DNA from: Anaeramoeba flamelloides
Taxonomy: Eukaryota > Metamonada > Anaeramoebidae
Length of the DNA stretch: 64,000 bases
Assembly (NCBI GenBank): GCA_027625915.1
Contig: JANTQA010000008.1
Span: 13,579,001-13,643,000, forward strand
Direction: 5' to 3'
Numbering within the stretch: position 1 is the stretch's first letter; each line of letters opens with the position of its first letter. The notes under the pieces were generated by a model that was not told the DNA's origin, did no database searches, and saw nothing but the letters and a program-made list of their open reading frames with translations. This document shows, piece after piece, positions 56,875-64,000 of this stretch. The translations under genes were made by a program, and so were the position numbers.

Positions 56875-58254
56875 ATTCTTTTTTTATTATTAAAGTGTTA
56901 AAGATTGTCTTTAATATCTATTTTTCATTTTCAAACATGTACTTTTTTTTCAAAAACTTAATAACAAAAAAAAAATATTTAAATTAATAAAAAAATTTTT
57001 TTTCTCAAAAACTAAATAAATTAGTTGAAATAAGAATAAGTCATTTTTATCAAAACAATATTTGTGCAGAAAAAAGGATAGAGATTATTTTATGATCAAA
57101 AGAACCGATTTTTATCTTGAAATAAATCCAGCAAATGAAAATAAGTCCTGATATCATTTTTAAAAGTTAATATTCAGAATATTTAAAATTTAATCCTTAT
57201 TATAAAATAATAATTTTTTTTATGAGTCTAGTAATAAACCTACCTAAAAGTACATTAAAATGGGTGTGTCTCTAGAATACACATTTAATTGTTTGATAAA
57301 TAAAAGTAGATCTAACTTTTTTTAAAATAAATAGATTTTTAATGAGATTTCCTGTGAATTTTACAATAATAATTTTAAATACTTTTACATATTGATTGAT
57401 TGAATAATTTTTTGAATAAGTGGAATTTCATTAGTCACCATTCGAAAAAGCATATATTTATTCTTTTCAAAGTTTGATTAAAAAAAAAAAAAAAAACAAA
57501 TAATTGATTATAGAAGAATTTTCCTCATTTAAGCAATTAATAACTAAACATATAATTATTTTCATATCTATGATTTGTTATAATGGTGAAAATTAATTAA
57601 TTTTTAAAAATAATAATTAATTCCATTTTTCAAATCAAATTTGAGTTTTCTCATTTGATCTCGATAAAAAAGATATAAACTTTGATTCCATCAAAGGTGC
57701 CCAACATTTTTTTAAAAAAAGATCAATTATTTGTTAGAATTTACCTTTGAAGAACAAATAAAAAAATAATTATAATAATCAACATTAAAGAATTTTGATT
57801 ACTCTATGAAATATAACCAATAAATCAACAAATTTTCTTAAAAATTGAAAACCGTCAAATTCTTAAGATCCATTTATAAAAAACAACAATGTCCATTTTG
57901 ATTTCCAATTGAAGATCAAATAAAAAGTCCAATAGAAATCAAGATAAATTCTCTATAATCAGTTTCACTGTTCTAATAAAATTGGAATAATATATTTTTT
58001 TTACCAAGTGACTCTTGATCTTGCAATAAAAAATAAATTACAATTATATATAAAAAAAAAATCCAAAAAAAAAAATCAAGAAAAAATACAATGTGAAAAA
58101 ATGATTTCAATTTAAAATATCCAAAATTAATTTTTTTCTTATATCAATTCCAACCTTATAACGTATTTAATTAAATTACTAAGCAACTGGGCCTCTTTGA
58201 CCTAAAAATCGTTTATATAAACTCTTTTTCAAAATTTGTGACTCACCTGAAATA

Positions 58255-58725
58255 TTAAATTGAAAAAAAAAAATTATCCTTTAGTATTCAAGAACAATTA
58301 ATAACTAAATATGATTTGTAATTCACTTTTAAATCATTCTAAATTTATAAAAGCCTGATATATTAAAAAATAAAAAAAAAAATAAAACCAAAAACTAAAA
58401 AAAAAAGAGTCAAAATTATTGAAATGAGCATTACGGATTTTTTATTACTGAAATTTCACTTAAAAAAAGTGGAACAACAACATTTTTTATGAATAAAAAA
58501 AGTCATTTCCAAAGACACTACATAGTCACAATATTCAGAGTGATTATTTATCTTTTCGAAGATCTCTTTTTTTTTTCACATGATCTTTTTTTTAAAAAAA
58601 AAAAAGAAAAAAAAAAAAAAAAAGAAGAAAAAAAAAAAAGAAATCAAAAATTTGAAAAAGCAAAACTAAAATTTGCAAAATTAGAAAAAATGATTCTGAA
58701 ACAAAAATTTGAAAATATTTTTTTG
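58255..58725 (+). repeat. About 0.5-kb dispersed repeat, copy 2
   Basis: Collinear with 38320-38876 in the same orientation: TTTGTAATTCACTTTTAAAT then CATTCTAAAT, GATTTTTTATTACTGAAATT, ATCTTTTCGAAGATCTC, and AATTTGAAAAAGCAAAACTA. Confidence 0.65.
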
Positions 58726-59014
58726 TTAATAATACTGGAATAAACCCTCAAAACAACTTCGTTTAACATTATAAAGAAAATCAAAATTTTTGAAAAATAG
58801 TTTGTTAAAATAAATTTTAAAGAAAAACAGTATTTTTTTCATTTTTTTCTTTTTATCATTTTTAGTTACTAATTTGTTTTTTCTCATTTTATTTTTCTTG
58901 GACCAAAAATAAAAATATAAAAAGATTTTATTAATTGTATAAGAGGTATAATGATAATTTTTATTTCTCAAAATTGGTAATTCACTTAAATTTAAAAACA
59001 ATGTAATATTTAAC

Positions 59015-59211
59015 TCTAGTCAGTTCCACTTTTAATTACAAACTTTCAACGAAATTTTGGGGACATAAAAAATCTCCAATTAAGTCAATAAATTCAAATT
59101 CCAAGTAAAATACATTATGTAAAAGAAATACCAAAAAAGTACTTTTATTTGAGATTTTTTATACTTATAATTTCGTTGAAAGTTTGTGTTGTAAAAGAGG
59201 AACAAATTGTA
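59015..59211. repeat. Degenerate mariner-like palindromic MITE
   Basis: TAGTCAGTTCCACTTTTAA with ACAAACTTTCAACGAAATTT at the left; AATTTCGTTGAAAGTTTGTG then AAAAGAGGAACAAATTGTA at the right. The inner arms are well kept and the right terminus is diverged. Confidence 0.7.
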
Positions 59212-61364
59212 AAAAGTTCAACTTTCCTTTTTTTTTTGGTATATTTTCTTTCATTGCCTATTTCTCTCAATATTATCAAAAACGATAAACACTTCCAATT
59301 TAAATTTAAAAAAAATAAGAAAAGTTGTGCTAAGTTATCACATATAGAAAACATAAAAATTATTTTATAAAAAAAGAATGAAAGCAACAATACTTATATT
59401 AAAGAAGAAATATGACTTAAGGGAGTAACCAGACACTAACATCCACTGAAATTTAAACAGATGATAATTTATATAATTTCTCTTTTTGCTCTTATGTTCT
59501 ATATTCTCAAAAAATAAAAAAAATAAAAAAAAATTAAAAAGCATAATTTCATAAATACTAACAATAACAATTCAAGAGAAAATATTATAAAAAATTAAAT
59601 TTTGAAAAATTTAGTCAATTTTTTAGGGTTATTATTTTTTGAGATCTGAGGCTAAACACACTTCACTTTTGCTTGAAAATTTTATTTATATAATATTTTG
59701 TAATAATTGGTATACAATTTCAAATATTCCCCAAAGAAATAGTTATTCTTAAGATCTCAAAAAAAAAATTAAAATAATAAATATTTTGTTTTCAAAATTT
59801 TATTTTTGAAAACAGAATTTCAAGGTTTCATTGATATTTATGATATAAATTATTATTTAATAGTTCCATAGCTTATAAGATATATTTTCATTTTATTTGA
59901 AAATATAATTTTAATATTTATAAACAATTTTTTATGTTTATTTATTTTTATTAGTATTTTTTGCCTTTCTTAAGATTTTTTTGTAACTAATCTATGATTA
60001 ATAAAATAATAAACCGCTTTTTTCTAGTATTTTTACAAAACCACCTTATATATTTTCTAAATAATTCCTTTGTATTTTCGTCAATAAAAAGATCTCATTT
60101 TTGATAACTTTTAAACTATTTTTATTTAGAAATTGTTTTAATATATAATCTCAACTTTAACTCAGCAATGTATCTAAATATATTTGAATAATAAAATCAA
60201 AAAATAATTTCTATTACATTTTCAATCTTTGAAATTTATTATTTCATGCATTTTTAAAAATAATTGGGATTCCTAATAATTATTCATTTCCAAACAAAAG
60301 ATGAATTTAACCATTTATATTTCAATTCTGAATCAATATTAAAATGTATAATATTTGGGTATTATATGATTCTATAAGATAAGATTTAAATTACAAAACA
60401 TGATATTGGTATTCAAACCAGTATGAAAAATTAATTCCAATTAAATACTTTCGAACTTTTCAAAGTTTTTTAATATCTTTTAGAATTAGAAAAATAAAAA
60501 AATTGGATCAACGGAAAGAACTTATGAAAGAGAACCAATTTAGAAAAATGAACTAAAAAATAAGTAATTAAACCAGTGATCTGATCAAAAGATATTTTTT
60601 TTTGGTTTTAAACTTAATTGGTGGGTTGATTGAACATTTATATCAACAAAACTTATCAATTTTTGAAATAATCCTTGAATCTCAAATTATTAGTATCTTG
60701 GATTTACAACAATGCAAATACCAATGATAATAGATATTAATAAATACATTCTATATTTTTAATTATCTTCAAGAGAATAATCGCTATTAACAATCATTTT
60801 ATAACAATAATAGTTTAAATTCAAAATTTTCAAAAAAATGTTAAATATAAAATGATAGATCCGAAGATTGTTCATTATTTCACTTTTTCTATATGTTGAT
60901 CAAAGCCCAACATTGTTCCTTTCCAATTTAAGAGAAAGCACAATTAAAAGAAGAGTCTTATACCAGATTTCAACACTTTCACTTTTTTTTTTTATTTACA
61001 ATTGTATCTAAAAACTGTATTGTTTATTTAGTTTTAGTTTTATTGGATTTTTAATATTAAAATTACGTCTTGAAAAGCAATTTGTTAATTTTTTTTTCCA
61101 ATATAAAATAATATCCCACTATAGAATGTTGGGATAAGAACAAAAGTTGGATCATTTAACATTTCTTCAAAGTAGATTAAACAAATCAACTTAAAATTCT
61201 ATTGTGGTATTTAATTTTACTTTCTGAAATAAAATAATTAATAAATTATATTTTAAAAAGTACTTTTTTGCCTAAAAAGCAACTAGATATAGCCAAAGTA
61301 AAAAAAATTGTAATTTAATCTATAAGTGTAATATAAATTATGTAAAAAATAGATTTTTTACAAT

Positions 61365-61665
61365 TTTAGAGTTAAATTAAGACTTCCAGTGTATTTATCC
61401 AAATTTTGGTAATAGAAAATATAATATCTGATTATCTTCTTATACTCATAATAATTTTAATCAAAAAAATGTTTGATAAAGACCAATCATTTAAATTTTA
61501 AAAAAAATCATTTTTCAAACAATGTATTCGTCTTTATATTAAGATTTTTTCTTGAAATACATTCAAGGTTAAAAAAAAAATAGATATTTCCTTTACTATT
61601 ACCAAAATTTGGATAAATACACTGGAAGTCTTAATTTATCTAAAAATCGAAAAAACTCTATTTTT
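61365..61665. repeat. Fold-back with about 65-bp arms
   Basis: TTAAGACTTCCAGTGTATTT, then ATCCAAATTTTGGTAATAG, at 61376-61414. It is inverted at about 61597-61637 (CTATTACCAAAATTTGGAT then AAATACACTGGAAGTCTTAA), and weaker symmetry extends outward. The right arm and flank recur at 31095-31220. Confidence 0.7.
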
Positions 61666-61839
61666 TACAATATTCGATATTTAATCTTGTGTCTTGTTTC
61701 AAAAGAAAAAAATGTGTAAATTTTGACTTTATGGTAGCTATTCCCTTCAAACAATTAATAAAATTATTTTATTACTCTTTTTGAAAAGATTAAGTATATT
61801 TAACCAATTTTGATTGCACCCATTTATGTGATATTAAAT

Positions 61840-63045
61840 TTTTCTAATTTTGAGTGCCATCATTTATGCGAAACTGAATTCTTCAAATCATTCCATTAAC
61901 CAAATACATTGATAAGTACATAAATATATGAGTCGAATATTTGATAGTATAATATATTTTCAAATCAATTAAAAGAGGAAATCTGAAAAAAATGAAAAAA
62001 TCCATCAAGAAAAAATATAATAATAATTCTTTATATCTTGATATTTCTGTAATATTTAATACAATTATCCCCTACTCCTTTTGTTTTTTATATTTAATTT
62101 GGAATGATTATATTTTTTATTTGTAAAATTTTTTATCGAAAAAATTATATTTTAAATCTAGAGAATTTCCAAAATGAATTTAAAAATCAGATTTTTTTTA
62201 ATTTATCTGATTCTATTTGAAGTTCAGAAAATACTGTATTTTTGTTAAATTCTTCTTTCTTCGGAAATGAGGATTTATTTGATGTATTTGTTTGATTTTT
62301 AAATAATTATTTATTTTCAATTAATTTTAAAACTCAGAATAGTTCTAATTCATGATTTAATTTTTTTCTAAAAATATGTTTTTTTCTTTGGGTTGAACAC
62401 TTTATTGTTGTTTTTTGATTTTGAGAATTCAATATCTTTACTTTAATTTTTGAAATAGTATTCTTTTTTTTTTTGCTTTGATAAAAATTATTTGAAAAAA
62501 TAATTTTTCTGAAAACTAATTGAGAAAAAAAGTATAGTAAAATAATAATAAATAGAAATGGTTCGAGAAATTCAAGGTTATAAATTGTTTGGATTCATTA
62601 CAAATTAAGAAGATTAAGAAAAAAATTTACCAAAATAAGTTTTTATCCAATTTTTTTTTTTTCATTTTTGATTTCAACAAATTTATCTCGAAAGCTGTTC
62701 TTTCTTGTTTTGCCTTCTAAAAGAAAATATTTTATTCAAATATACACCTTTTGGATGTCTATTTTTTTGGTTTACTCTTTGGATTAATTTTACTAATTCC
62801 CATAAACACATTTCTGGAGTCCAAAACGAAATTGAATAAAACCAAAAATTTAATCAAAAAAATTTTTCAAATAATTGAAAAATTAATGATTCAACTCTTT
62901 TATTTTTCTTTTAACAAATGGATCAATGAACGGTATTTTTTATTTCAAATTTTCAATATCTGGTGACACTCAAAAAATATTTTTCTGTAATGTTCACACA
63001 ATTAAAATTTTTCAAAATTGTAAAATTTACATACTCCGTAAAATG
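61840..63045. mobile_element. Non-autonomous DNA transposon, copy 2 (diverged)
   Basis: Collinear with 42977-44192 over about 1.2 kb in the same orientation, from TTTTGAGTGCCATCATTTAT to ACATACTCCGTAAA. Its terminal inverted repeats are more worn than in copy 1, and no protein is encoded. Its right end lies about 400 bp beyond the RAE1 stop codon. Confidence 0.65.
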
Positions 63046-63449
63046 GCTGATAAAGGTAGATTTTTTGGCATTTTTTAAAATAGTAAAAAAAAAAATTACA
63101 AAATAAATAAAAATAAATAAAAATAAGGATTTATTTATCTACTGATTGATAGATGATAATTCTTCGTTTGATTTTCTAAATTTTCACTTTTCATTCTTCT
63201 TGAAATGTAATTTAAAATCATTGTTAGGATAATGGAATCTATCGAACTTATTTTTTATGGTGAAAAACAATTCGAAAGACTTCCATTCAAAAAATCATAA
63301 CGATAAAAGATTAAAAAAATATCAATCTAGGATAATCCCAACCAAACCACAACAAATAAAAATAAAAAAGGGGGTGTAGAGGAGAAAGCTAAGAATGGAG
63401 GATTAAAAAGGTTGTTATAAAACGAATGGTCTTATTTCTGCTTTACATG

Positions 63450-64000
63450 TTAAATTTGATTTTCTTGCATTGTCATTAAACACATTCTTGTTCTTTGTTC
63501 GAGTCTATTTCTGTATTGATGCCCTTTTGTCCAATCATCGCCAATTCCAAAGGCAAGCAATGCTCCGTCGGTGCTAAAATCACAGGATGTAACAGCATTT
63601 TCAAAAGCTTTAGGATTGTATAATCTTCGCCTCGTATTCTTACACCAAAAATTTACTTTATTATCACCACCGACTGTGGCAAATGATCCCTTCACTGGAT
63701 GAACTGCAATAGCATGTACAGGGTAAATCATCTCTTGGAATCTATGGCATTTAAATTGAAATGAATTGTTTTTATCAAAATATTCTACCCTGCATCTACC
63801 GCCATATGATCCAAGGTAATACCCATTCATTTCTTGAAAGATTGAAATGCACCTTAAAGGTGTATGTAATGGTGTCCTTGTGACCGAAAAACTCGATGTT
63901 ATTTCTTTCAAATCATATGTCAGAACTTTTTGATCTTGCAAACCCGCAACCATCAGATCACCCTTGACGTCCATCGTTTGCACTTCTGCTTCTAAACCTA
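63450..64000 (-). CDS. RAE1: mRNA export factor Rae1/Gle2, C-terminal part (runs off the right edge)
   Basis: A WD40 propeller protein that binds the GLEBS motif of Nup98 at the nuclear pore and also acts in spindle assembly. The frame is open to the window edge and ends with TAA at 63450; about 183 codons are visible. Blades include MDVKGDLMVAGLQDQKVLTY, LRCISIFQEMNGYYLGSYGG, FKCHRFQEMIYPVHAIAVHP, SFATVGGDNKVNFWCKNTRR and VTSCDFSTDGALLAFGIGDD. The segment DDWTKGHQYRN after the last strand corresponds to the YDWSKGHE signature of Rae1, which separates it from its paralogue Bub3. FKCHR followed by YPVHAIAVHP is shared by both. The start and the first blades lie beyond 64000. No intron is seen in the visible part. 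Confidence 0.9.
   Translation of the reverse strand, partial: GLEAEVQTMDVKGDLMVAGLQDQKVLTYDLKEITSSFSVTRTPLHTPLRCISIFQEMNGYYLGSYGGRCRVEYFDKNNSFQFKCHRFQEMIYPVHAIAVHPVKGSFATVGGDNKVNFWCKNTRRRLYNPKAFENAVTSCDFSTDGALLAFGIGDDWTKGHQYRNRLEQRTRMCLMTMQENQI

Larger units (their letters stand above)
56875..63449. other. 6.6-kb gene-free stretch between tRNA-Glu and RAE1
   Basis: Contains the 0.5-kb repeat copy 2, a worn mariner-like MITE, the 61.4-kb inverted repeat and the second TTAA-type element. At 59415 the sequence TTAAGGGAGTAA repeats the left end of the element at 42977, but no matching right end was found nearby. Positions 59600-61300 are A/T-rich with no structure I can name. Confidence 0.55.

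Noticed and set aside
1-64000. CRISPR arrays, operons, ribosome binding sites, riboswitches
   Set aside because: None seen. The introns, tRNA type and gene families show eukaryotic nuclear DNA, and the spaced repeats are palindromes rather than repeat-spacer arrays.

Overview
This window looks like nuclear DNA of a protist with an extremely A+T-rich genome. Genes are sparse islands of balanced codon use, separated by kilobases of A/T-rich DNA full of homopolymer runs. They have GT-AG introns, from 68 nt to 2.1 kb in the models here, and use the standard code, with TAA and TGA both acting as stops. The products are ordinary eukaryotic ones: casein kinase 2 alpha, cytosolic asparaginyl-tRNA synthetase, ribosomal protein L9 (uL6), the mRNA export factor Rae1 and a tRNA-Glu. 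An RCC1-repeat protein ending in two BTB-like segments and an RGS-DUF547 fusion point to a free-living amoeboid or flagellate protist. From memory, the RCC1/BTB architecture resembles large families in Anaeramoeba. That assignment is an inference and was not tested by any search.

Layout, left to right: CK2 alpha C-terminal exon (+, 2491-2990); a hypothetical charged protein (-, 5678-6616 or 6736); AsnRS in two main exons split by a 2.1-kb intron (-, 14457-18117); RCC1-BTB (-, 25764-27539); a basic-then-acidic protein with a possible divergent histone fold (+, 36346-37629); RPL9 in three exons (+, 41831-42712); a broken LINE (-, 46300-47953); RGS-DUF547 in three or more exons (-, 48468-51620); a coiled-coil protein in two exons (-, 55600-56558); tRNA-Glu(UUC) (+, 56794-56863); and the 3' part of RAE1 (-, 63450 to the right edge). 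No operon-like or functional clustering is visible, so these are independent transcription units.

Much of the intergenic DNA can be recognised as decayed, non-autonomous repeats present two or more times in this window. They are: (i) about 200-bp, nearly fully palindromic elements with CAGTCAGTT-type ends and TA flanks, like Tc1/mariner MITEs; (ii) mosaic arrays of two or three kinds of short perfect-looking palindrome joined by a CCTAACG/GTGCCTAG-type spacer, one palindrome of which also sits alone inside the LINE; (iii) a 1.2-kb element with inverted ends and TTAA flanks, present twice; (iv) two related fold-back elements with long arms; and (v) several other 0.4-1.7-kb repeat pairs. None shows a transposase. 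The LINE reverse transcriptase is the only mobile-element protein recognised.

The most unusual items are the mosaic palindrome arrays, the near-identical 0.23-kb fold-back arms at 53.6/54.4 kb, the RGS-DUF547 fusion, and the possible histone-fold protein with an acidic tail. All repeat boundaries were read by eye and are approximate.
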